From assembly GCF_949987515.2 (NCBI RefSeq), contig NC_082703.1:11060680-11124679 (forward strand): a stretch of 64,000 nucleotides of DNA. The letters are read 5' to 3'. Both the position numbers and the translations under genes were made by a program. Source of the DNA: Delphinus delphis. Its lineage: Eukaryota > Chordata > Mammalia > Artiodactyla > Delphinidae. Positions 45,977 to 56,625 of this stretch are shown here, one piece after another. Every line of letters begins with the position of its first letter. The first letter of the stretch is position 1. The notes beneath the pieces were generated by a model. That model ran no database searches and was not told the origin of the DNA. It worked only from the letters and a program-made list of their open reading frames with translations.

Positions 45977-46197
45977 GATAATATAGCAGTGGTTGAGAGT
46001 CCGCCTGCCGATGCAGGGGACACGGGTTTGTGCCCCGGTCCGGGAGGATCCCACATGCCGCGGAGTGGCTGGGCCCATGAGCCATGGCCGCTAAGGCTCG
46101 CATCCGGAGCCTGTGCTCCGCAACGGGAGAGGCCACAACAGTGAGAGGCCCGCGTACCGCAAAAAAAAAAAAAAAAAAAAAAAAAAAAGATAATATA
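45977..46197 (+). mobile_element. 5'-truncated short CHR SINE with 9-bp target-site duplication
   Basis: Body 45986-46188 begins at GCAGTGGTTGAG, so about the first 17 bases of the SINE (including half of the A box) are missing. The tail is about 28 A. GATAATATA is identical at 45977-45985 and 46189-46197, so the truncation happened during insertion. The minus frames here are SINE shadow. Confidence 0.93.
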
Positions 46198-47714
46198 AAA
46201 GCACAACTTATTCACCTGAAATAGTAGAATAAAATAATTTAGTTGATGTATTTTGTTGATTAGAGCATAAGGATAATGAAGTCAAGGGTTCACTTGCACA
46301 TTTGCTAATGAACCTACCGATTCACCGATACAGCCTATACTAGTTACAGCCTATGATCCTGTCATCATTGGCCACAACTGGAATTTTCAGAGCAATGATA
46401 GACAACTACAGCCAAAATCAGAAAAATAAACCTCAGAATTTTTTCTTTATTTAGGGAAAGAGAGAACACATTCAGTTGGAGATCTAAAACATCCCTCCAA
46501 GTCAAATAATAAGGTTCCGGGAATATAAGAACAAGCAGTCACTTTCCAATCATTTTCTGCATCCTTCACTGTCTGCATGATACGTTACGTCCATTTATAC
46601 TTTTCACTCTTTTCTCCTTTAAATGTAAATGAACCTTCCCCAGGTTCCACTGATTCCCTCAGAAAAGGCTGTAATACGCTAGGCCTAGTATGTCACCTCT
46701 TTTTATACAGATACAGCTTCCAAGCTTCAGGGGGAAAATACATCTAAAAAGGTGGCACCTTTCCCAAAGTGCTTGAATGTAAGAGAAATGGCAGCAATGC
46801 CAGGCTTATACCCGGCAGGCCTGGGAAGAAACAGGACTGAAATGAATTAGATATTGATTGCTTGGATATTTTTGAGATTTCCTTTGATCTGAATTGGTTC
46901 TCCAGACAAGGGATTGGATTTGGACGTTAAATGACAGTGAAAATAATTCTTGAAGATACAAAAATCTCAGTTAGAACGTCGCTTAGAGGTCATTTATTCT
47001 AAGCTTCAATTCCTTCCACTTGCATCATTAGTGATTTTTCAAACCATCATTGAGGAACTCCTGATAAGAAACATAAATTAATTTATTAACTAATGAGAAT
47101 AATTTGCAAGGTTGGAAAGCAAGAGCTCTTCACTAAACTTTGATAATCCCGTAACTATTATTTTTGGAAAATTACAAGTCATTTATTTCCTTTCTGATAG
47201 CTATCCCTATGTGGTTTGAAAATGAATATGACTTTCAAAACCTCTTAGTAACCAGCTTTGGGATTTTCTTTTAGAAACTCCAAAAATATATGCTGAAGTT
47301 GAGTGCTTCTGAGCAATGCCTCCATAATGTCCCACTGGAATGAAACAGGAATGGATAAAATATATGAAAACTAAATCCCAACATCATATTAGTGGAGGTA
47401 TAGTTCCTTTGCAAGTTTCACTGCAGCACTTTTCAAACTTTATGTAATGTTATGTATGTGCTAGGTTGGTCACTATGTCTCATCTAAAGATTTGGCCATT
47501 TGCACAAGTGAAAGTGAGCATTCTTATATAATTGCTTTTCAATCATAGACTCTCACAGCTCCTAATTTTCCCTTTATGTTTCATTTCCTTTACCATATCC
47601 AAATCTCAATTGGAAAAGCAAGGATATTCCCTTAATGTCAAGAAAAGCATCCCTCATTTTGCTCTGAGTAAGAAATATTCCCAGTGAAGCCAACACACAC
47701 TGCCTCTCCCTCCT
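46198..47714. other. no gene or repeat recognised
   Basis: AT-rich and unassigned, with no open frame of note. A faint repeat-like stretch at 46975-47040 cannot be placed. Confidence 0.5.
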
Positions 47715-47895
47715 CTTACTCTCTTGTCATGCATTATCTCACGTACTGCTCCCTTCAGCTTTGACAGGGAAGTACTATTATTGTTTCCATTGAAATGATG
47801 ATAAAATGGGGGCTCAAAGAGGTCAGTAACTTGCCTGAGGTCACACTGCTAGTAAATGCCAAAGCCAAGGCCCTAAGCTCATGCTCCGGACTGTG
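47715..47895 (-). mobile_element. MIR SINE
   Basis: Reverse MIR order: 'CATTATCTCACGTACTGC', 'GGAAGTACTATTATTGTTTCCATTG', 'GATAAAATGGGGGCTCAAAGAGGTCAGTAACTTGCCTGAGGTCACACTGCTAGTAAATG', 'CAAGGCCCTAAGCTCATGCTCC'. Clear core. Confidence 0.75.
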
Positions 47896-48045
47896 GCATC
47901 CCCTGAATATATCCATGTGTAATTCTGATATATTCCAGCCAATTTACATTTATACACACCACTGGCTGAAAAGATGAGGTCATTACTTTACTGAAGAAGT
48001 GTTACAACTCTCTGTCTTTTAGATTACTCACAGTCTACTCTAGAC
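47896..48045. other. no feature recognised
   Basis: Short unassigned spacer between the MIR and the LTR. Confidence 0.5.
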
Positions 48046-48723
48046 AAAAAACGTTGCCTGCCATTTCAGTAAACAAAGAATGTTGTCTGCCATCAACCCA
48101 ACAAACTATCAGCTACTACAGCACCTGACGGTGGGGGGGATTCAGGATGAAGAAAAACAGGAGACTGGCCCTAGATAGTTAAGATGCACGTCAGAAGAAT
48201 AATTTCCATGAGCCCAGACTCTTGCACTGTCCTGTACGTAGAAAGGCACTAAAATCATTAACCTGAGGTGCCTGATTTTCGTGATGAGCAGTAATCTTTT
48301 GATGTTTGACTACATTTTTTTTTAACCATCAATTCCTGTATCTTGGGAGATTGGGATGGACATATACACACTACTATATATAAAACAGATAACTAATAAG
48401 AACCTACTGTAGAGCACAGGGAACTCTACTCAATGCTCTGTAATGACCTATATGGGAAAAGAACTAAAAAAGAGTGGATATAGGTATATGTATAACTGAT
48501 TCACTTTGCTGCACACCTGAAACAAACACAACATTGTAAATCAACTATAATCCAATAAACATTAATCTTAAAAAATTCCTATATCTCCTGGCTCCTCCGT
48601 CACCTCTTTGGAACAGTCCCTCAGAGCTATCTGAGAGGCTGCCTTCCCAGACTATAGTCCTCAGTAACGCCCCAAATAAAACATAATTCTCAACTTTTAG
48701 GTTGTGCATTTTTTTTCAGTTCA
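48046..48723 (+). mobile_element. solo ERV LTR (copy 2), split by an L1
   Basis: Same family as 26894-27413: 'CCATTTCAGTAAACAAAGAATGT', 'GACTGGCCCTAGATAGTTAAGATGCACGTC', 'GAGCAGTAATCTTTTG', then after the L1 'CTATCTGAGAGGCTGCCTTCCCAGAC', 'CCCCAAATAAAACATAATTCTCAACTTTTAGG'. AATAAA at 48675-48680. Start and end are approximate. Without the L1 it would be about 440 bases. No viral genes. Confidence 0.8.
48331..48586 (+). mobile_element. L1 LINE 3' UTR inside the ERV LTR, with 13-bp target-site duplication
   Basis: Insert 48344-48573, from 'TGGGAGATTGGGATGGACATAT' to 'CAACTATAATCCAATAAACATTAATCTTAAA'. Flanks AATTCCTGTATCT (48331-48343) and AATTCCTATATCT (48574-48586), 12 of 13. Same L1 subfamily as 30831. 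The insertion therefore came after the LTR. Confidence 0.93.
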
Positions 48724-50599
48724 TACTACACAAACTATTTAGTAAATAAGACACTACTTTTGTAAAGGTTCAAACAAGTGTTCAAGATAAAGGATTTTTT
48801 AAATGAAGGGCAACAACTTACTTCATTTTTTAGTTAAGTAAACCTGTTTCTTCTTAATAATGTATAGAGCAAGATATAGTCACTTGAACAAACTTCTTGA
48901 AGAAATGTCTTTAAATTGAGGGTAAAGTTTCAAGAATAAATATGCAAAAAAACACATTTCTTTAAATTTTTTTTCTAGGATCCAGTATGTACTTCCTACA
49001 GTGATTTGGATTCTCTTCCCATCTTCCAAACCCTTTAGAAAGGAACAGCAAGAGAATAGGGGATGTTTTTTTCCTCTATTGCACTGAATTATAGTGACTT
49101 CCAAAATCAAGTCTGCATGTCTCAACCAATTTAAACACACTAGAATTTGCTACTCCAAGTAAATGATGCTACTTTTAATTTAAACCCAGGCAAACCTTAT
49201 CTTCTCAACTCTTACTTCTTTCAACTATGAAAAAAAAAGAATTCCAAGGGCTGGAAGTCATCTCTAAAGTTTCACTGAGACACATCATTACATACCTACT
49301 AACCAGAAATAGCTAAAGCAAACCAAAGATAAATAAGTAGGAATAGAAGTACAACAAATTATAACTGCGAAGAGAATAATCTTTCTCTTATGATGTTTAT
49401 TAAATCTTACTGTAACAGTGTATAGGTATGATTTTATGTACACACCCTTGTCTAAAGCGGGGGAGGGAAAAGAAAAGAATCCCCAGGTGTTTGGGGCTGA
49501 GCTCCTTATTTGGAAAGGCACTGATCATCAATTGAGTTTGACTACAGTACTCTGAAATTATCACTCCTTCCACAATGAATGAGCTACCAAAAGTAAATAG
49601 ACTAGAAACCAACATCATTGAGGAAGGTTTACAAAAAGATGCAAGATTTGAGGAAAATAATTATTCTGGAATCTAACATGACTCAGAAGAGCAGAATAAA
49701 ATAAGCTCCCAGGTTTGATGATCAAGCTTCATCAGAGGGAAGAGCTTTCCATCAGCGACTGGCCAAAGGCTGCAGGCGCTCCACAGAAGCTGGAAGGAAG
49801 GGTTTAGAAGAAAACGAATCTCCTTTGTAACCACCTCTTTAATAGAACATCCCAGAGTGTCTCCTTCTAAATCCTCCTCTTTTCTCATTCTTGAGAACTC
49901 ATCTGTTCCCATGGCTTCAGCAACTGTCAGAGAAGAACCCCAACCTCATAAAGGATAGCCTGGAATAAACACACCACAGCCCTGGAAGTGTTAAAAGTAG
50001 ACAGTGAGACTTAATGGATCAGAGCAGTACAGATGTCTTCTCTTTGACATCTTCCATCTAACCTGACATCAGTAATCCTACTGAATCCACCCCTTCCTCA
50101 TCATTCCCAGTCATGTTTTATTTTAACTCTCCCGTGATTTTTCACTTGAATTAGTTTGCAACGCTGCAACTGCAGACTGGTTTCTAAGGCAAAGCTAATT
50201 ATGTCATTCTCCCTTCACACTCTCCCTTCACAAAACCTGGGTCACACATACTCTAAAGTAGTGGCTGCCCATCTGGAATCTCTGCTTTCCTGGATTTTTT
50301 TAAAGTGTCATTTGGGGCCAGCAGCCTATTCTCAATAGTTCCAAAAAGCTTAAAGATAATCATGAATTTATCTGGATAAGGCTGCATAGATTAACTGTAA
50401 CTACTGGAATTACTACAACTCAACATGGTACCCGGTGTTCTTCCTTAACCCATCAAGACAGGCCCAGGAGCTAATCCTGAGTTCTCCTGGGAGTGTGAAC
50501 CTCTCCCAATTCAGCCATACAAGGCTGACTTGACATTGCCTGGTAACTTCTATACACCGTCAACACTAAATGTAGGGCTCCTTTAGGGCAATAGCTATA
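48724..50599. other. no gene or repeat recognised
   Basis: Unassigned. Minus frames at 48880-49140, 49288-49521, 49400-49618 and 49673-49912 have no domains. A 13-bp direct repeat (CTCCCTTCACA) occurs near 50208-50231. Confidence 0.5.
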
Positions 50600-51085
50600 A
50601 TAATAATTCACTGTTGTGTTTCCAGAGCCTGGCACTGAAGTAGAGTAAGTACTTAATAGGTATTTGCTTTAATGACTTTTTAGAAATTTGATGGATAGTT
50701 TTTGATTCCTAATCAGATTAATTGTATTATTCAATACAAAATGAAGAAGAGGATAGAGAATTTTAAATTAAATCCAGTCTGTAGGCTGCAGATCTTTTCG
50801 AAAAACAGGGGGCATAGGTCAAACACAGAAACAACAAGAAGCTGTTGGAGATGTAAAAAGCAAAGGCACTGGTGTTTACTAAGCAACCAGTATTTACCAG
50901 GCCCTGTCCCAGACAAATTACATAAATGCCTTCATTTCCTCCTCACCGTAAAGCTGTGAGATGGTGTTTACATTTAACAGATGCAAACAAAATAAGATTC
51001 AGAGAGACTGAGTGATTTCCTCAAGTCACAACGGCTAAGGTGTAGAGGTTCTGACCACAGCTACCTGACAGAAAGCCTATTGTTC
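50600..51085. mobile_element. two MIR-like fragments
   Basis: 50600-50680 (plus) has 'CCAGAGCCTGGCACTGAAGTAGAGTAAGTACTTAATAGGTATTTGC', a MIR or L2 terminus. 50865-51085 (minus) has 'CAGTATTTACCAGGCCCTGTCCC', 'CCTCACCGTAAAGCTGTGAGATGG', 'CAGAGAGACTGAGTGATTTCCTCAAGTCACAACGGCTAAGG', the reverse MIR order. The 85-codon frame across them is chance. Confidence 0.5.
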
Positions 51086-52183
51086 CACACGTTATTTTGT
51101 TGCCGGGAACTAGACACCCACGATAACAAATCCAAATGACAGACCTGCTAGTTCTAAGTCTGTTTAGTTTCCTAAAGGAAGCTCGATATATGCATCCAGG
51201 AGTTAAAAATTAAGATCTTGATGGTATCGTGGGTACACAAGAAATAACCTGTATTTTTGTATTAATTTCTCCCAACTTCTGTATTAGGCTGTCCTAGAGC
51301 ATTCAAAGACTTCACACACGTAACAGTTAAGCAAATTTTCCTGAAGCTAAGGTTCATGCCCCTCTCCTGCAGACTTCCACCAAGACACATGGCTCAAGAA
51401 AACACCTTAAGAAGCTTCCTGTTACACAATAGAGAAGTAGTGTACCATTCTCGCTACACAGGGCGAACCCTCAAAACCCTGCACGTGTTTCTCTCTGCTT
51501 TGACAAGCCCACTGCTCTGTACCCTATGGTCCAGCAACATGCGATACATCTAAAAATGGAATAGAGTCACGAAAAGGAAAAAGAATGGGAAGAATTGAGC
51601 TTTATCACGATAAGGCATGTGCCAGGGGCAGGTGCCGGGGGCGGTGTCATGCATTTTTCTCCTTTAAGTTACAGACGGCCAGAAAATAACAAGAGCACCC
51701 TAATTGATTACTAACATGCACAGCTTTCTTCCTGTTCTTTCTTGTCGTCTGTTCTAACTTTAGCCTTTTAATTCTGTTTAAAAACAGAAGCGGGCTTTTA
51801 TTGGATGTTCATTTCATTTACCTATTATCGTTAATCAGGAGTCTCAGTGTTTTGTGTTCTGGGATGTGTGCCAGTTCCACAGGTAATCAGGGATACAGAT
51901 AGATACACAGTCTCTGTGGCCTTGTACACAGGTTCTAAAGTGAATGGCAGAGATGATAATGATGCAATCTTCCTGAAAAAAGAGGAGGCAGTTCCCTTCA
52001 ACTGAATACCATGCAGACGTCCTCTCTGAGGTCATCGAGTCACGCGTTCCTCTCTAGACTCCCTCACGTTCTCTGATGGGATGGAGATGGCGTGCTCTCA
52101 CTACAGGTAAATAGATGAGGTGATGGAAAATAGAGAATATATTCAATGAACACCGAGTGAATACTTCCCTGGTGTAGACCTGT
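51086..52183. other. no gene recognised; possible conserved noncoding stretch 51590-51860
   Basis: 51590-51860 is repeat-free and motif-rich (TAATTGATTACTAAC, TTATCGTTAATCAGG). No exon signal was seen. The rest is unassigned. Confidence 0.4.
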
Positions 52184-52440
52184 GCTGTCCAACCGCTAAT
52201 CACGTGTCTATCGCACACTTGAAATGTGCCTTAACTGAATCAGACCGTGCTTTAAGTGCTACATTCACACTGGATTGGGAAGATTCAATATGAAAAAAAA
52301 AGGTCACTAATAACTTATGCTAATTATATACTGAAATGATAGTTTTGGATACATTTACATTTTTGAAATGTGGCTACCAGAAAATTAAAATTACACATAT
52401 GGCTTGAATTTTTCTTCCGTTGTTCAGTGCTTCTCCAGAT
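52184..52440 (+). mobile_element. possible old hAT nonautonomous element
   Basis: 'TGTGCTGTCCAACCGCTAATCACGTG', 'GCACACTTGAAATGTGCCTTAACTGAATC', a middle AT-rich part and 'TTTTGAAATGTGGCTACCAGAAAATTAAAATTACACATATGGCTTG' follow the layout of a common mammalian hAT MITE (CAGTGCTGTCCAAT type). The right terminus is lost. Confidence 0.45.
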
Positions 52441-52484
52441 ATTCTGATGTTCTAAGCTCTAAGAGAAGTTGGGTAGAGTGGAGT

Positions 52485-52598
52485 GTGGCGGTAATAGACT
52501 AAGTAAGGAAGTAAAAACCACTTAAAAAAAAAAAAGCAAATTAGGGAAGTGAGGGACCCATGGCCCAGTGAGCCTTATAGGGCTGGCTTTTTGCCTCT
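52485..52598 (+). repeat. 114-bp local direct duplication, copy A
   Basis: Aligns without gaps to 53357-53470 (offset 872) with five mismatches in 114 (95.6% identity by my hand count). The unit runs from GTGGCGGTAATAGACTAAG through an internal A-run and GGGACCCATGGCCCAGTG to GGCTTTTTGCCTCT. The sequence on either side of the two copies is unrelated. It matches none of the mobile-element families I know. Confidence 0.93.
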
Positions 52599-52790
52599 TC
52601 CTCACACAGGAGGAAGACTTTTCTAGGGTTGAGATTTTAAAGTTAAAAACATCCTTTAAGCAGCTGCCTGCTTCTTGACTACTTGAAGCTGGGACAGAAC
52701 AGCAAACAATGGGAGGATTGCTTACTTCCCACAGGTACAAGGGCTCCCTGACTTTCCTGTGAGATTCCATTCCCTTCAAAGTTCGGACAG

Positions 52791-53158
52791 CCTAGATCAC
52801 GGGTCCCCAGCCCCTGGACCACGGACCAGTACCAGTCAGTTGCCTGTTAGGACCTGGGCCTCACAGCAGGAGGTGAGCAGCGGGTGAGGTGGGGGGGAAG
52901 CTTCACCTGTATTTACAGCCGCTCCCCATTGCTCGCATTACTGCCTGAGCTCCGCCTCCTGTCAGCATTATGGTGAGTTGTATAATTATTTCATTATATA
53001 TTACAATGTAATAATAATAAAAAGAAAGTGCACAATAAATGTAATGTACTTGAATCATTCTGAAACCATCCTTCCCCACCCACACTGTCCGTGGAAAATC
53101 TGTCTTCCATGAAACCGGTCCCTGATGCCAAAAAGGTTGGGGACCACTGGCCTAGACT
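52791..53158. mobile_element. hAT nonautonomous DNA transposon with 8-bp target-site duplication
   Basis: Element about 52799-53150: left end ACGGGTCCCCAGCCCCTGG, right end reversed CCAGTGGTCCCCAACCTTTTTGG, imperfect inverted repeats. Flanks CCTAGATC (52791-52798) and CCTAGACT (53151-53158), 6 of 8. Interior blocks 'CCTGTTAGGACCTGGGCC', 'CACAGCAGGAGGTGAGCAGCGGG', 'CTCCCCATTGCTCGCATTACTGCCTGAGCTCCGCC' are typical of a widespread mammalian hAT element. No transposase. It lies between the two copies of the 114-bp duplication. Confidence 0.85.
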
Positions 53159-53356
53159 ACTTCATATGCAGTGCTTCTGTCCCCACCTCTCACAAGACCT
53201 AACTTGTTAAAACAATGCTTTTAAGTTTGCTCAACAAAGCAAAACCCAATAAACGTCCAAGGAGAGCATGTTCTGACTTCTTTCTCCTTTTCTTCTCTCT
53301 TAGAAAATGGGCTCTAGCAAGCTTTCTACACCTATGTATTCACTTTTCTATTTATG

Positions 53357-53470
53357 GTGGTGGTAATAGACTAAGTAAGGAAGTAAAAACCACTTTAAGA
53401 AAAAAAAGCAAATTAGGGAAGTGAGGGACCCACGGCCCAGTGAGCCTTATAGGGCTGGCTTTTTGTCTCT
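53357..53470 (+). repeat. 114-bp local direct duplication, copy B
   Basis: Counterpart of 52485-52598. Differences: one C/T near the start, two in the A-run, ATGGCC to ACGGCC, and GCCTCT to GTCTCT. Immediately downstream lies a separate 16-bp tandem repeat (TTTATACCAGTTTCT twice, about 53502-53534). The plus frame 53421-53681 begins inside it and has no domain. Confidence 0.93.
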
Positions 53471-54804
53471 GATTCATAAGATCTGGCAAACAGGTGACTA
53501 TGTTTATACCAGTTTCTATTTATACCAGTTTCTCAAAGGAAGCACAGAAGGATCTGAGTTGCAGACCAGAAATATCCTTCAGTGTTTCTCTACACTGTTG
53601 CTTGAGGGAAATCCTATTGCTTTCACTGATTTTTACCTAGTTTATTTTACCTTAATTCTGTTTAACACCCTTATGTTATGACATTTATGTTTATAAAATT
53701 TAATAGTGTCAAGGGCCTAATATTTTAAATTTTTCTACAAAAAAAATCCCATCAGCAGTTTTGATTCATCTTTTTTCGTCTCCTTCCTCCTTCCCATTCA
53801 TTTTCTCTCTCCCTTTCCTTTTTCTGTCTCCCCTTCCTCGGCCTCTGTGTCTCTTATTCCCCTTTTCCCTCTCCTCTGTGATAAGAAATATCCTCCCCTA
53901 ACAGAAGAACCTCCATCCTACCTCTGAGTTGAGCTGTCCAGTCAAAGTTCTTGAGCTCAAGGCAATATGGGCCATTGATTCCAATACACAGAACTCCCCG
54001 AAACCTTAGTCCAAAATTGTGAATTTGCAAATCTCTGGAGGCCATCTCTGTCTTGTCAGGGAAAATGTGCTGTGCCCCACAGATCCAATAAGATACACAC
54101 AGACATAAATCACTAGAATACTCATCCTGTTTTCACAAAGAGGGAAGCAGTCTTTGTCACTTCTAACTCCACGTAACCATGTGAGGCTAAGAGATACAGA
54201 TTGTATAGATTATAGATACCAAGCTACAGTTAAAGTAGTTAAAAATAATTTAAGTAATGGAGCAGTCACCCACATAGCAAGATTTAACCATGCCATGCAG
54301 ACAACTCAGGAGGGGTTTGGTGCAACACACTTCAACAAGTCCTTCCTGGGAATCTCCTGGTGCCTTGCATCATTTCATTTAGATACCCTTAAACACATTC
54401 TCTTCTAGCCACGTGAGCATATATTTAAGTATTTTCTCTCTTACTTCCTAAGAAATCCTAACATATATTTCCAAAGGAATATGTCTTTTCTTCCACCTCC
54501 CTCTGCAGTAGAAGCTTTATTACCCTACATGTTCCTGACTCAGCCATGGTCTAGCTATGTCACTTCTCTCAATCCATCTCAGTCTCCTCGACTCTGAATG
54601 GGGGTAGGAATGGAGTATCTGTCCCAAATCCATGACAAGGTCAGTTCCAGCTCCAGGACAGTGATTTTGGAACTATACTAGGACCACAACAGGGGAGATA
54701 GCAGGGGTGGGAGAGAGAAAGGCATCTGTCAAGCAAATCTTCTGGATATTGGTGGGCTAATCGTTTGTTTTCCCATTTGGCCTCTCTCTCTAGGTAAAAG
54801 GTAT
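53471..54804. other. no gene recognised; pyrimidine tract 53760-53880
   Basis: 53760-53880 is dominated by CTTCC/CTCTC units on the plus strand. The minus frame 53854-54045 reads out of it. Otherwise unassigned. Confidence 0.5.
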
Positions 54805-54960
54805 TAGTGACCCTTCACTAGGTCTTGCTATTTAACAGACACTGGGTTAGCAATTATCAGTCAGATTTTACAGATGGAAACACCAAGGCACAAAGAGGTT
54901 AAGGAACCTGCCGGAGACCCCAAGATCACAGAGCTAGTAAGTCCAGCAACTCACAGCACT
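54805..54960 (-). mobile_element. MIR SINE
   Basis: Reverse MIR: 'GCTATTTAACAGACACTGGG', 'CAGATTTTACAGATGGAAACACCAAGGCACAAAGAGGTTAAGGAACCTGCCGGAGACCCCAAGATCACAGAGCTAGTAAG'. The highly conserved core is obvious. Confidence 0.8.
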
Positions 54961-56289
54961 TTATAAGATCTCCGTTCACTTTATCACATTGCTTTATTAT
55001 CATCTTTCTCTATTTCTCGATATTAACCTTTCTGAAGCACTTCCTCTCAGAAGCCCCAATGCCAAACACCATGCTTGAAGTCTATGAGGTGTTCAGTATA
55101 TGTTGAAATGACTGAGAAGGCAGAAATTGCCTTATTTTGTGAAGAATTTAAGCATTTTACATACAGAAAATAATTCCAAAACATCCATTTATATACTGCT
55201 GAGTGGACAAAAGATCTAGCTCTTAGTGAACTAGTCTCTTCCCTAGAATGCCCTTTTTTCTAATCTGACAGATTCAAACACTAATGGTGAAGAAAGACTG
55301 TATCTTTGGCTCACAGACTCAGCCATCTCTTTATTTATGTCTGTGTTTTGCTAAGTCAGAGAAATTCCTCTTCATTCTCAGTACAGCATAAGGTTTACCC
55401 AAACACCTCTACCAATTTTGGTCTGTGCTACCTTACCTTTTCCCCCCAATATTTTATTATAAAAAGTTGAAACATTCCATAAAGTTAAAATAATTGTCTA
55501 ATCCACACCCACGTTCCCGCATCTCAATCCTACCATGAACATTTTACTATACTTGCTTTATAACATATCCACCCTATCCATCCATTAATCCATCTGTTGA
55601 TGCATTCAAAATAAAAAGTTCCTCTAAACACTCCCGCAAGCATATCTATGCTACGTTATCTTTAACAATTACATGAAATCTCTGTATACTGCATTTCCTA
55701 TACAATCATAAGATAGAAACTCTCTGTTTCCTATGGATTTTGGGGGGTTGCTTACTACTGAAATTGAAACCTCAAACCTGAGCTAGAGGCAAGTGGGTTA
55801 AGAGGGAAGACCCGGAGAAGGAAAGACCTAAACATTTTCAAATTCATCAAATTGTCTTGAGTAAATGCTGCATAAAATTAAAATTCCACCCTTTATTCTT
55901 CATTCAAGGAGACAGTGACAATCCTATTAGCTTCTGCTTCATGACTTTATAAATCGACAAATGACAACATAGTATATTAGACCATTAGAACATCATTACC
56001 GAGACTTAAGTTCACAAGGTTTCCCTAGGGAAGTCTACCATGACATTTTTCGGTCTGGGTCAAGAATTTGACAAGGGCAAACCTCCAGGCCTGTACCATG
56101 CACCTGTTCATGAGATGCCAGCTCACAATGCGCAAGAGCCTGAAGTAGGAAATAATACAAACAGTAATTTTCAGAGTTAACCATCTAAGATGATTATAGC
56201 AAACGTAGCAGTTGTTTGGCAAAACTAAAAACCCAGTGAGGAAAGAAATTTATTTAAATCCTTTAAAAAATCTTGTTAAGTCCCCAATG
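54961..56289. other. no gene recognised; possible LINE-derived stretch 55440-55720
   Basis: 55440-55720 ('TTTTATTATAAAAAGTTGAAAC', 'CTACCATGAACATTTTACTATACTTGCTTTATAACATATCCACCC') resembles an old L1 3' UTR in minus orientation, low confidence. The remainder is unassigned. Confidence 0.4.
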
Positions 56290-56625
56290 CAGGTAGTACT
56301 TTTCCTACCTCAGGGCCATGCTGCTCTGTTTGGTAGAAATACTCCTCCCCTACTACAGAGTGCCTATTCATCATATCATCCCATGCACAGTTTCTGCTGC
56401 TTCTGCAAAGCCTTCCTGGTCTTTTCCCAGCAGAAGCGTATCTTCTTTTTATTTCTCACAGTAACTTTTCATGTGTCAATTATTGTATTTATGATTTGAT
56501 TTATAATGAGTTCATTACATCTGCCCCACTGTTAGTACACTGCACCTTCCTCATTTTAGAAAATGCCAATCATGACACTTGACTTCTACTGGGTGCTCAA
56601 AGAATGTTGAGTAAATTGAAGTTGA
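56290..56625 (+). mobile_element. L2 LINE 3' end
   Basis: 'CTACCTCAGGGCCATGCTGCTC', 'GCAAAGCCTTCCTGGTCTTTTCC', 'CACAGTAACTTTTCATG', 'TCCTCATTTTAGAAAATGCC', 'TGGGTGCTCAAAGAATGTTGAGTAAATTGAA' follow the L2 3' order. Confidence 0.6.

Noticed and set aside
26894..48723. Two same-family LTRs as ends of one provirus
   Set aside because: 21 kb apart with unrelated DNA between them, including an L2-split first LTR and a hAT pseudogene. No gag, pol or env was seen.
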